Shown one piece after another: positions 47,801 to 57,902 of a DNA stretch of 64,000 nucleotides. The DNA lies in contig JAGGNK010010226.1 in the NCBI GenBank assembly GCA_017590115.1, forward strand, positions 5,863,732-5,927,731, given 5' to 3'. Both the position numbers and the translations under genes were made by a program. The number at the start of each line of letters is the position of its first letter. Positions within the stretch are counted from its first letter, which is position 1. The DNA is from Montifringilla adamsi (taxonomy: Eukaryota > Chordata > Aves > Passeriformes > Passeridae). Under the pieces are notes generated by a model. It made no database searches and was not told where the DNA came from. It saw only the letters and a list, made by a program, of their open reading frames with translations.

Positions 47801-50800
47801 AGTTATTTGCAAAGGATAAGAGTTCTAAATTAAAAGATTTTTCAAAACAGCAAGCCTGTGATCAGACACAGATCTAATTAATTTGCATTTCAGGAAGAAA
47901 TTATCAGCCTGTAATTGCAAAACTCTTTAAGCAAGACACTACAGTGTCTTCTCCAGAGAGAAAGGTATTCAGCAAGTCTTCCTTGTATGCAATGTACATA
48001 CATCCTTTCCAGAGTATGCATCCTTTGACAATGTGAGGGTTTTTCCCCCCAACTCACCTAAAATACCCTGTTTGCACATAAATTCCCTAATTTTTGTTCT
48101 GACCTTAACAGTAATCTCACCGTATTTTTGACTGCAGTTGTGTGAGTGGAAAACTATGCAAAATCATCAGCGCTAAATGAATTTGTCCCACAATCATGGG
48201 ATGTGAGGGAACAAAAACAAAAAAGCCCACAAACACCAGGGTAGGTTTATGGTCACTAACCTCGGCTAGTCCAGTTTAACTTGTACTTTTTCATTTGAAC
48301 AGTTCTAGCATATACTTTATCAGCCAACTGCATCTGTAAGATCTTTACAAAGTGTCTTCTGACCAAACACAGTGTTATGTCTTGTCAACGTTCAGTACTT
48401 TAATATCTTCATGAAATACACCTCTCCCTTCCTTACACTAGAGACTCGATATTAAGCAGCCTCCGTAAAACAAAACAAACACCAAAAATCTTCTCTTGGC
48501 CAAGACACAGGATACAGAATTTAAATTCAGAGTACAGAATTTAAGTGGAAAACAGGGAAATTCAGTGTCTATACCCTTTTGATAACAGACTCTAGTTCAT
48601 GGCTGAAATGGCACAATCTCTGGGTAAATACAGCTGTACAGCCTAGGCTGAATTCAGCTTCAACCAACATTACCTTATTTTTATTTCATATATTCACAAA
48701 CAGGCAATTCCAAAGAAAATCTAAACCCTTCACTTCAAATCATACAACAAAAGGAAACTGAAGGCCAACATATCACTGCAGATATGGGAATATTAAAAAG
48801 GAAGTTTATTCTAAACAATCATTATCCTGTCTTCCTGAGCACTTTTAGACCAAGAAAACATTTAGTCCAAAATCTCACACAAAATCCTTGCCTTGAAGAT
48901 TCCTGTTATTTTCTGACATACCCTACCCAGAACCAAGCAAAACGGTTCTCATGCAGCAAAATGTTGGCCACATTAAAGCCTGTGGCAAAAGTCCAGCTGA
49001 CTTCAAGGGTCCCGGGTCTCACCCAGAGTGTCTGGTAAAAATGTCAGAACATTCCTCTTTGCAAATAGAAAAAAACTCACTTCCAGCAGAAACCAGTTAG
49101 TAGCCAGCAAAACAACAACAATAAAATAAAACAACCACACTTTGAGAACAGAGAAGGTTTTACTTCAGCCAAGTTTGAATCGAAAATTCAGGCCAGCTCT
49201 TACTTTTCACATAAACTGGTTGCCCTTTCCTACAATTTATTATCTCCATACATGCCACCATACAGCATATGGTCCTTTATGCTCCCAAGCATGAAAGTCT
49301 GGTGTGCCTGTGGCCACCTGTTACAGATTTTCCATTATGAGAAAAAGAACAGGAACCAAAAATAAAGAATAACTACGCTGAGGTAACACTATATGACCCT
49401 ACCCTGAGAAAAAGGCTGTCATTTGACATAAGCTTCTGAGAAGGAATTCCAGCAACAAACTCGTGGCAAATCCTCAGACAGTCCTCCATTTGTGGAGCTG
49501 TCTGCCAAGCAGGCTCCTATTGATAACACAGAAAGAATTCAAGGAAGAAGACAATTCCAAGCAAGCAGGGCACTAAATGCTGGGCCTGAAAGATGTGTTT
49601 ATGGCACTGCCCTAAAAACATGAAACAGTAACTTCCACCCACACAAATGAGCAAGGTGAGAGCTTCTTTTCAGCTGAGCCACTGGATTTGTAGAGGTAGA
49701 GCTTGGAGGTCTTGCTGTGCTCTGCTGATGGAGGGACGTGGTGAAAAAAGAATGCATTCATACACCTTTTGCTGCACATGTAAACAGAGATGTACCCTAA
49801 AAGTTTAAAGGTCTAATTTCATGCAGCTAGAGGCAGATCAATAGAATTTGGTCCCAGTCAGCATGACAGAGTAAAGCAAGCCAAACTTTTTTAATCAGTG
49901 ATGTCCCGTGGGATTGAACCAAACAAAACCAACCAAGAAAACCTAGCACACAGGGCAGGACATAACCCAGGTTTGACACCCTGTGAATGTGAGAATAGAT
50001 GAGTTATACAGGTTATATAACTTCCAGAGAAGTTAGTAGAGAAAACAGCAAAGGAGTAGCCCTGAGAAAGAATCTGCACTGCAAAAATTGGATGTGAAGC
50101 CATGCTCTGCTGTTACCTGCCGTCAGACATTGCAGACTGCCACAAAGCATAAGCAGAATAACAAGCCCATCCTCAAAAGCTGGGAGCACATGATGCAAAG
50201 AATTCCACTGAAAAAACAAGTTGCAGTACGTGAATTGGGGTTTAGCCACAGCCAGCTGACACAGCATCAAAAGTGACCTGTCCTTGTCTGCAACTCTGTC
50301 AGTTTGGAAGGAAGAGCTGAGTTAGTGACCTAAATTGCTAATGAAGACAAGGCCTTATCTGGACAAAGGCTGTCTACAGCACTGCCAGCAGAAAGTCTGA
50401 TTTGAGCATATCAGAACTCCTTATGCAAGACTTGATTTAGCAAGGACAGCTTTGGCTTAGATGTTGGCTTGCCTCTACATACCATGGAGAAATCCAAAAC
50501 TACCATTTACTGTAACTTCTCCTTCCAGAGGTCTTTAGCTGGTGTGTTAGTGAGCCTGGGTGAGTCCTACCTGAGCCTCAGCCCTGCAGCTGGCTGTGCC
50601 CAGCCTGTCGTGACAGGACAAGCCATCCCCGTGTGCCGGGAATACAATGGGATTCTGCTCCAATTACATGTTCCCAAATCCTCTCCAAATTTCGTTACAC
50701 CCATTCCTCACCCAACCCATAGGAAAGCCAAAGTTCACTATTCCAGCTGCACAGCCCCTCAGCAAAGTGAGCAGCAAAGAGGATTTTAATTTTGCCACTC

Positions 50801-53800
50801 TGCAGGGCTTTACCCTCACGCCTGCAGAGCTCCCCACCAGACACAGAAACACATTCGTATCCTAACACCGGCACACGCTCGATCCGTCTTTTGGCAAAGG
50901 AGTACGGAAATCCCGATTTATCTGTAAAATCAGGGCCACACCCCATTTTCATCAGTTCATTCTGGCACCATATGAGCATGTATATATCCGTGTTTCACTT
51001 ACTTCCCTCCAGCAAGCACCCTGGACTTCAACAATCTCAAAGATCTAAGGTGCTAAGCCTCCACTCCCATTAACATTCAAGAGGAATTCAGGCTTCAGTC
51101 CACTAAGAGCTTTAAAAAAAGAAAAAAAATTCTATCTAAATTAATTTGCCAGCAAGTCCTTTCCTGGCTAAGGATGGGTGAAAGCTACATTTCCAGAAAT
51201 TCCGCCTTTCTGTGCAAGGCAAAAATCAATTCCGTGCTGATTTTAAGGGCAAAAAAAAATACAGACACAGAAATGCAGGAATAACTTTAGCGTGGGGAAA
51301 CTTTAAAAAGGCACGATGGACCACCCCCTAAAGCTACACTTCTGCACAATCCAGGTGCACACTAGTCCACCATTTAAAAGCAGTCTGAGACTTTCCATTA
51401 AAAATAAAAATAAAAAAGGAGACAAGCATTTGAACCCACTTCGTCTTGCTGCAGGCACTGCCGCTGACCCAAAGAAACATGATGGGTTTGGCTCTCCAAA
51501 GAGATCCCAGAGCCCAGACATTTGAGCTCCACAGCTGAAGAGCTGCTTTGCTCCGTAAAGCCCACAAAACTGATGTCCAAAGCATAACCAATTACACATT
51601 TGAGATGGCTTTACTACAAATACCTGTGGAGATGCACAGGCTTTAGTTAGAGTGACACACCTGCATCTCGTTGCCCTGAGAAGAAAACGAAAGCCAACAG
51701 CAGCAGAGGATGGAAGAGCCTTCTCTCTCAGAAAACAAACTGAAAGACACCAGTGTAGTACAATACCACTGAAAAATGCCTTGGTGGAGTCCTTGGATAT
51801 TTTAAGGGTGAGCTCCATTTTATCATCGCCAATGCAGAGACTTATTTTTAAGGTATCCCACTAATTCATCTTCCCTCACTGTTATTTTTAAACCGCAGAT
51901 TTAATTCCAACAAAGAGGAACATTCTTTAAAACGGCCATCATCCTCACAAAGAGTGCAGGAGCGTTTTACATGTTGAACACATGTGTAAGAACCAAAAAC
52001 CTGGCAACAGATTCTTCATCTTTTTTTGTTACGTTCTCTACCAGTTGATTAAACATCTCTGACAGGACAATTCTGAAGGAACAGAGACTTGCAAAACATC
52101 ATTTGTTACGCAAACAATAAATCTTGATGCTTGAGGAGCTCATTCTATGCTTACTTTTTTTTTTAAATTTAGAAAACATTGGATTTAGAGAAAATACACA
52201 AACCACTCTAAAGTTAGCAGCTGTTAGAAGTAGAGGGGGCAACACTTTCTTCAGCAACAACAGCATGGCTTTTCAGTCTGGCATCTGAGTAGCTTGTGAG
52301 GACCCTTCAGCTCCAAGTGTGCCAGGAAAACCAGTGCAACCAGGATTCATTAAATTAAATTGTCCGTAACACATAGGATAGCCATGTTTAGAAAGCTTTT
52401 AGGTGGAAATGTGGTATATGGCCAGCTCAAGACCTGTACTGGCTTATCAGAGCTATCTATGTTTCTTGCCTTTCTTATCTACCTCTACTTAAACAGCATA
52501 ACCCCCAAGAACTCAGTTTGTTTAAAATGAAATTTCAAGAAACTTCAGTGTTCATTAGGGTGCCCCTAGAACATTTGATACACAGCCCTGCTTTTGGAGG
52601 AAGAAATTTCATACCTATGCTTAAAAATAAAAAGGACTAGCACTTGAACGTGACATGGTAATTTAACAGAATTCCCCATACTAAGTGTTCTACAGATCTG
52701 GAAGAGAAATAGAGACAACCACTTCAGAGTTAAACGTCAGGAGGTTCAGCAGAGCTTTGATTGCTGTTTTCTACTTCTAGGTCTCTCAGCCACAGAATCA
52801 GGCTATTAGTTTTTACTTATTCATTTTCTCTCCAAAGCACACAGGCTATGAACTGGACCTCCAGATATCCAAACACAAACTTCTTAAGTAAAATTACTGC
52901 ATAGACAGAAGCTTTGCAAGCTCTGACCAAGATTAGAGAAGAAATAATAGCAAAGGCACTCTGCAAGAGGCAGAAATCGCAAGTTTTCCAGAGCTCACAT
53001 TTAGAGTGAACATGAGCAACCTGGACAAGTTCACTGGGGTATCATTTCTGCAAACGGGCTCTGTCTCCCAACAAAAAAAGAAAAAAACCAGCAACTGACG
53101 ATCGGAATTTTAATGTTTTATCCCATACTCGTGTCTCCCAGGCAAGTTGATACTAGGGGTCACTTCCCATGTACGGAGAAAACAATCTTCATGGATAATA
53201 ATGATAAAACCTTATGGAATGCAGCAACAACCAAAAAATGTATTCTCAGTTGACTACATTAGGGCCAAGTCAATATTAGTCCCACTTCACCCACGCACTG
53301 CATAGTCTAAAAATGCTGTCAGCCTGATAAGAATTTCCTGATTCACTTGAAAAAAAAAAAATACATCTGATCACCAAATTCAGCTGGAAAGTCGCCGCAG
53401 ACGATCTTCCAGGAGCGCCGGGGTGAGCGGCGGCGCGGAGCAGCGCGGATCCCCGCACCGCACCGCACCGCGCCGGGCTAAGGCGCTGCGCCGCGGCGGC
53501 CAACGGGGCGAGCGGGGAGAGCCAGCAAGGAAGGCACGACGGCGGGGAGAAGAGGGAGAGGAGTAAGGAAATAACTTTTCCCTCCTGCCCCACGCCAGAT
53601 GAGCAAGCCAACACCCACCCGCCAGATGCAAGAATTTGGGGGGGGAAATGCTTTTTTATTCTTAGGAAAGGTCTTACCAGGCTCCGCTGCTCCGGGGCAC
53701 CCTCAGCAGCTCCCCGCATCTCCAAATCAGGCCGGGGGCTGCGGAGCGCATCGCTGGCTGGCCGGAGCGGAGGTCTCCGCCCAGGGCAGCCAGCGATGCG

Positions 53801-53994
53801 CCATGCACCCGCCGAGGGAGGGCCTCCCCAAAAAAACCCCCGCACCTCCCAGTCCTCTGCACCGCGGCCACAGGCGCAGCCCTGCCCTCCTCGCGGCTCA
53901 CCTGCGCGCAGCCCGCCGCGGGCGCGGCCGGATAGCGGGGCGCCCCGCACGCCGCCGGGGCGGGCTGCTGCATAGCCACGTCCGAGCAGCTCAT
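32819..53994 (-). CDS. VGLL3: VGLL3, vestigial-like family member 3 (four coding exons, complete)
   Basis: The coding sequence is the join of 53994-53902, 44969-44714, 39588-39073 and 32862-32819 on the minus strand, 909 nt or 302 residues plus TGA. VGLL proteins are nuclear transcription cofactors with no DNA-binding domain of their own; they bind TEAD factors through the Tondu (TDU) motif, competing with YAP/TAZ. Visible parts: the family-type start MSCSDV; a lysine-rich stretch at residues 32-39; a short acidic run around 52-58; the TDU motif at about 64-92 with CVLFTYFQGDIGSVVDEHF; a Ser/Pro/Trp-rich segment with FPTSFWTSSYQPP at about 128-140; a His-rich tract at 202-226; the conserved block HGTVDIVPSFGFDTG at about 275-289; and the ending LQHQDKSKETAWF. 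As I remember human VGLL3 it has about 326 residues, so this copy is slightly shorter, mainly in exon 1 and the acidic run. All splice sites are GT-AG and phases match. TDU spelling and the His tract fit VGLL3 better than VGLL2. Confidence 0.96.
32863..39072 (-). other. VGLL3: VGLL3 intron 3 (about 6.2 kb)
   Basis: Bounded by the GTAAGA donor after exon 3 and the TGTAG acceptor before exon 4. It is mostly unique AT-leaning sequence. Just upstream of exon 4 there is an A/T-only stretch at about 32888-32925, and a GC-richer patch lies at about 35.5-35.75 kb. An 11-bp direct duplication (TGTACATCCAC) occurs near 37527-37550. I see no further exons or transposon copies. Confidence 0.9.
39073..39588 (-). 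CDS. VGLL3: VGLL3 coding exon 3 with Pro/Ser/Trp-rich and His-rich regions (residues 117-289)
   Basis: This 516-nt exon starts after CCCCACCAG; its first two bases complete a Glu codon to give WRESSTISSQRSGF across the junction. It ends at a GTAAGA donor after one base of a Gly codon. Recognisable blocks are FPTSFWTSSYQPP, ESWHYPLASQVSPSY, the His-rich tract (15 His in 25 residues, including seven in a row at 218-224), SVRAARIP and AFHGTVDIVPSFGFDTG. The His tract appears on the plus strand as a GGTGGT-type run near 39266-39290. If intron 3 were retained, the frame would stay open for 50 more codons to a stop at 38921-38923. Confidence 0.97.
39708..40100 (-). mobile_element. CR1 LINE fragment in VGLL3 intron 2
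   Basis: Read on the plus strand this is the reverse complement of a CR1 3' region: ACAGAATCACGGGACATT, then a CTAGTCCAATTCCCC-like stretch, GTCCAGGACCATGTCCAGTC, CAGATGGAATTTCCTG, ATTGCCTCCTGTTCTGTCA, AGAGAGCCTGGCTCCC and a diverged CATAAGATCCACCCCC, in the order expected for CR1. The element therefore lies on the minus strand, in the same sense as VGLL3, with its 3' end about 120 bp before exon 3. It is 5'-truncated and diverged, so it is old and inactive. No reverse transcriptase frame remains. Confidence 0.85.
41370..41388. repeat. Poly(A) tract in VGLL3 intron 2
   Basis: An uninterrupted A-run of about 19 bases without a recognisable element before it. Confidence 0.93.
44714..44969 (-). 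CDS. VGLL3: VGLL3 coding exon 2 with the TDU TEAD-binding motif (residues 32-116)
   Basis: This 256-nt exon follows a pyrimidine-rich acceptor (TTTCTAATCCCAG) and ends at a GTAAGA donor, entering in phase 0 and leaving one base of the next codon. It encodes KKLAVYNKMQESLEVTLPSK, a short acidic run (QEEDEKE), and then the Tondu motif with NSRCVLFTYFQGDIGSVVDE and HFSRAL. In VGLL proteins the VxxHF segment and the strand-forming VLFTYF segment make the direct contacts with TEAD, and both are intact. The exon ends SKSKAGLNPLWR, a stretch shared with mammalian VGLL3. This is the best diagnostic piece of the gene. Confidence 0.97.
45703..45720. repeat. Poly(T) tract in VGLL3 intron 1
   Basis: A T-run of about 18 bases following a G/T-rich stretch (GGTTTTTTGGTTGTTTTGGG at about 45632-45651). 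Confidence 0.93.
45912..45930. repeat. (CT)n dinucleotide microsatellite
   Basis: About nine CT units in VGLL3 intron 1. Confidence 0.93.
53902..53994 (-). CDS. VGLL3: VGLL3 coding exon 1 (residues 1-31)
   Basis: The ATG at 53994-53992 sits in a good initiation context (GCGGCC before ATG, G at -3). It opens the frame MSCSDVAMQQPAPAACG, and MSC followed by an acidic residue and valine is the family start. The exon is 93 nt, ends in phase 0 after CAG, and is followed by the donor GTGAGC. It is extremely GC-rich and codes mostly Ala, Pro, Gly and Gln. The human exon, as I recall it, is about ten residues longer and richer in Tyr and His. The start and the donor position are well supported; the middle of the exon is poorly conserved and cannot itself confirm identity. 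Confidence 0.88.
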
Positions 53995-54078
53995 GGCCGC
54001 GGCCGCCCCGCGCCACCGCCGTCTCCCCCTTCCTCTTCTTCCTCCTTCTTCTTCTGCTGCTGCTCCCGCTCCCCGGCG

Positions 54079-54108
54079 NNNNNNNNNNNNNNNNNNNNNN
54101 NNNNNNNN
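54079..54108. other. Assembly gap (30 N)
   Basis: Thirty consecutive N sit in the GC-rich presumed 5' UTR or core promoter of VGLL3, 85 bases upstream of the ATG. Gaps at such sites usually reflect poor coverage of very GC-rich DNA, so the true missing length may differ from 30 bases. Confidence 0.99.
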
Positions 54109-54210
54109 GCACCTGCCCTGCCCAGCCCGGCCCCGCCCGCCGCGCCGAGCGCCCCGCGGGTAACATCTGCGGGATCACGGAGCGCGGCCCCGCCGCTGCC
54201 GGGAGCTTTT

Positions 54211-57200
54211 TTGGAGCAGCGAGGGCTCGCTGGAGTAGGTGTCACCTGTATGAGCCACGCTTCCACCTCCAGGGATTCATTCTGGAAATTCATCTGGGAG
54301 GAAGGGGGAACCTACGTGTTCCACAGGATGTATGTTGGATGCAGGCTGAACTAGCCAGGAGTCTCTCTTCCTTCCCCATATTTGTACCACAATGTTAAAA
54401 AAAAAAAAAAAAGTGTACTTCTCAGCTTGAAAAATATATGGAAAACTCGGATCTGGTTGTAATGACTTCAGTTGTATTCAAATATTTTCCTGGCCTACCT
54501 CTGTGTGCACATTTGTGCCAGCGAGCTGCCCTGCTGCAGAGCTGCGCTTGGAGGCTTTTGATGCCATTCCTCACATGGAAAAGACTATGGCTTGTTAGCA
54601 TTATCCCAGCTTATGAGCCTGGGAAGGATTTACACTTCTTTGCTCTTGTATTCTTCTCATCAGGTCTAAAGGGAATTAGCTGAAGTTTCTTTTTCACAGA
54701 ATTTGTTTTGAAGTTTACCTACATTTAATAAAGTGGCCAGAAATTGAAGCCTTTGGTCAAAAATTCCAAATTTATACTCTCTCCCTCTCTTGGCATATAT
54801 ATGCACACAAACACACAGACACATCCCCTTGGCCAGAACAGTTAGATGAATACACAAGGTTAAAATAGCTCTGTCTGACCCCAGTAGGATTCCCCGTTTG
54901 TAGAAAGTGTATCTCCAAAACATTCAAACTGCAATACTTTGAACAAAGATCCAATTTCCTGCAGACATGCTTAGTTTAATTTTCTTCCTTTTTTTTTTTT
55001 TTTTTTTAAGTTTTGTGCATTTAGATTTTAAGGTAGCTATATACTTTTTAACTAGCACTCTGATGGCCCATTCTTTTTGCATTTTGTAGATCTATGTGAA
55101 TGAACTCCAGCTGAAGCACTCACCTTTGCAGTCACTGCGAAGTTCCTGCAAGGGTAAAATGCATATACCAAATGCATGGGCTCCTGACCGGTTTCTTTGT
55201 CAAAACAGAAAATCCAGGTGTTGATTGCTATCTACAAATCTCTGCTTGGTCCCTATTAATTTTAGAAATCTGTTTCCCCTCATTTCCTACTGCAGCAAGC
55301 CTAAGGCAGGACATGATCCCGCCAGCGGCGCTCGCAGGACCGCAGGCCGGCAATAGCAAGCACCGCGTTCTGATGTGCGCTGTTCCTGGCCACCAGCCTG
55401 CTCCTGACTCCTGACCTGGAGGGTTTTACCGCAAGCACATGGCCAGGCTGCCTCCAGGCATTCCTCTGGCACCTGGCCTCCTCGCCTCTGGACGGCTGGC
55501 TGCTGTCCACCCTCGCAGATCCTCTCCGGGAAGCGTGTGCCGCTCGCCGCAGAGGATTGTGAAACATGTTTCCTGGTTTAGGGAGGATGTGTTTAGCACC
55601 GCTCTGTCTGAGGTAAAACGCTCTCACATGCAGTGAGAACAAGGCCTGGTGTTAGTTTATAAAAAACGACACCCGAAAAACCCAGAACAAAACCCTCCTA
55701 CGCTTAATAATAAGAAAACAACCCTGTAAAATCACAAATAGAAACAAATCCTTTCAATACCAATTGATCATTTTTAGGAGAAAATCCAATATCGGTCCTT
55801 AAAGCAGAACAGACTAAAATAGAAAATGATTTATCGTTTATTATGTTAATGTGACACATTGAAGTGGGAGTACATTAGTGATCATTTTTCACCCAAGTAC
55901 ATGAGGCATTTGGAAGAGATTTATAAATGCACTAACACAGAGATCACTGTTTCCACAAAATGCCAAAATGCTCCACTATTCAGTTAGCACACATTTCTTA
56001 TTATCAGATCCTGACAGAATTCCTATCAGATGCCTTCGGGCACGGTACAGTGGCATGATGCATCCTGTCAAAAAGCAGATCAGGACCATTATCAGGCAGA
56101 TGTTTGACACCATGCATCGTGTTACTCAGCCCGTGGCACACTGCCATTGCTCAAAAGGATTTTGACATGATACAGTGTGCCAATGCTGTAGCACAAAACC
56201 AGCGTGTTCCAAAAATAGGGACAAATTCACCTCTGGCATAAGGAGAAGTAACTGCAGTGACTTCATTAGATTTGCATCTGCTTATGTCAACAGTGAGTTT
56301 GGCTGGTAATCTCAAATTTATATAAAAGAGTGGTAGATGGCTGCATTTTCAGGTATCTGTTATATTGTTTTCTACTCCCAGCATTCAAGCATCATGAGAC
56401 AGCTGGGGTGAAATCGCCACCTTTCTCAGCTCCTTCCCCTCCACCCCACAAGAAGCAGCATCATATTTCTGGTTTTAACAGTGTAACAATACCTCAGAGT
56501 ACATAGAAGGCCACTCTTTTCAGAAGCTTGGGAGGTTGTGAGTTGGGAATTTCACAAGGAATAGGAATTTAAAAAAAGAGGAGAGGATCTACTTTCTGCC
56601 TCCGTACTATTTCTCAACAGTAGCTGCAAGTGCTAGGTGCACAACAGCAGCAAAATAAATTTTGAGTGGCAATTAGAGTAATAATAAAAGAATGACATGA
56701 GAAAGCAACCAGGGTGAAATGTGAGATCTGATAAGATTTGAAGGCTTCTTAAAAGGCATTGTAATTTATTGTTGTTCCCTTTCATCACTCTGGAATGAAA
56801 AGCACAGCTTGCTAATGCAGATGCATAACACTGACAAAAGAAGAGGAGGGGAACCAGCTAAGGTATGACTGGTGTGAGATCTTTACAGAAGAGAAACATC
56901 CCAGCTCTCTGCCTCAGTCTGTTTCTTTAGTGAGGAAAAGAACTGACTGGTTCTATTTTAAATAAAGCTCATTCATGTTTGCTGTGTGTTCTAGCTTCTT
57001 AAATCCACCAGGGTACAACTGATTCTTGGACCAGCTGAACTTTGGTGATGCTAAGAATAACCAGAAGGAATAAAGACCAGAAAATCCTCAGAGAGCACTC
57101 AGTAAATGCCACCACCAAACATGACTTGGTACAGCAGCTACATGGGTTGTAACATCAAGGGAAAATGGCTTGTCTGATACACTGGAGAGCTGAAGGAGAG

Positions 57201-57868
57201 AGGAGGAGCACAGCAACGTGGCAAAGCAATCTGCACAGGCTCAAGGATTAATTTACTTGTCTGCTCCCAGACAAGCTGTACTGTTGCATTTAGAGGTGCT
57301 CTCACCCCTTCCACAGATCAGAAAAGTTATCTAGAGGTCTAAATAAATTCTGGAAACAGTTGCAAGCATCTCAAACCTTTTGAGCAATATCAGCAAGAAG
57401 TAAGGGTCTTTCCCCCCTCTTCTCACCGCTATACAATTATTCCCAAATATTTCTTTGAGGAGACAGCTCTGTACAGTGAGCAGTCTCCCAGAGGTTACAG
57501 CAGCCAAAACAACCCCTCCACTGCTGTATCCTATCCCCCCTCCTCCTTGTTTCACCCTCTGGTGGTATTCTGTAAGTACTTAAATCATTGGAAACCACAC
57601 CCCATCTAGCCTGTTTACAGGCAAATCCCCTTGGCTTTGCTGTTATGGCCTGCCCAATAGCCAGAAATATAACGTGCTATTTTTTCCTCCAGGAGACCAA
57701 ATTGGAAGATACACATGGCATGCCAAGGAAATACACACTAGGCATTACTTATGCCTTATGTATAAAGGAATAGGAAGGTTAAAAACAATGTTTGTTCACA
57801 ACTAGCTGGGGATTCTCTTATGAGATGGACGATGATTTTTTTTTTCAAGAAGTCATCTTTAATGAAAC

Positions 57869-57871
<3 letters not shown>
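54211..57871. other. Upstream flank of VGLL3, no gene seen
   Basis: Immediately upstream of the CpG island. It carries a second, smaller CpG-rich block at about 55310-55560 and an AT-rich stretch at 55800-56170 that looks like a conserved non-coding element. Open frames have no family resemblance. Confidence 0.7.
54989..55007. repeat. Poly(T) tract, 19 bases
   Basis: An uninterrupted T-run about 1 kb upstream of the VGLL3 start codon. Confidence 0.95.

Positions 57872-57901
<30 letters not shown>
57872..57901. repeat. Poly(T) tract, 30 bases
   Basis: An uninterrupted T30 run. An A-run follows about 20 bases later (57921-57933), so this segment could fold back on itself. No element body is recognisable. 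Confidence 0.97.

Positions 57902-57902
<1 letters not shown>

Larger units (their letters stand above)
44970..53901 (-). other. VGLL3: VGLL3 intron 1 (about 8.9 kb)
   Basis: Bounded by GTGAGC at the exon 1 donor and TCCCAG at the exon 2 acceptor. The first 0.5 kb next to exon 1 belongs to the CpG island, including a short CACCG-type repeat near 53455-53470. The rest is AT-rich, with a T18 tract near 45703-45720 and a (CT)n run at about 45912-45930. I see no coding exon or interspersed repeat in it. Two AT-rich stretches, about 46190-46510 and 47860-47960, have the unbroken TAAT/ATTTGCAT-rich look of vertebrate conserved non-coding elements, which is only an impression without alignment. Confidence 0.9.
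53385..54210 (-). promoter_or_regulatory. VGLL3: CpG island over VGLL3 exon 1, presumed promoter and 5' UTR
   Basis: CpG dinucleotides are dense from about 53.39 to 54.21 kb, while the sequence on both sides is AT-rich. The island covers the start of intron 1, exon 1, the presumed 5' UTR and the probable transcription start region. A GC-box-like GGCCCCGCCCGCC lies at 54129-54141. The segment just upstream of the start codon is purine-rich on the coding strand (GAAGAAGAAGGAGG-like). I see no clear TATA box, as expected for a CpG-island promoter. The exact start site cannot be read from sequence, and part of this region is missing (N run at 54079-54108). Confidence 0.72.

Noticed and set aside
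53276..54178. 300-codon minus-strand frame overlapping VGLL3 exon 1
   Set aside because: It is in a different register from the MSC start, crosses the N gap whose true length is unknown, and reads through the exon 1 donor. It is a shadow frame of the CpG island.
53599..54354. 251-codon plus-strand frame antisense to VGLL3 exon 1
   Set aside because: It runs through the N gap and the CpG island, where GC-rich sequence has few stop codons. Composition is Ala/Pro/Arg with no domain.
53216..54570. MCAT-like GGAATG/CATTCC words near 53216-53223 and 54565-54570 as TEAD autoregulatory sites
   Set aside because: Such six-base words are expected every few kilobases by chance, and nothing else marks these two.
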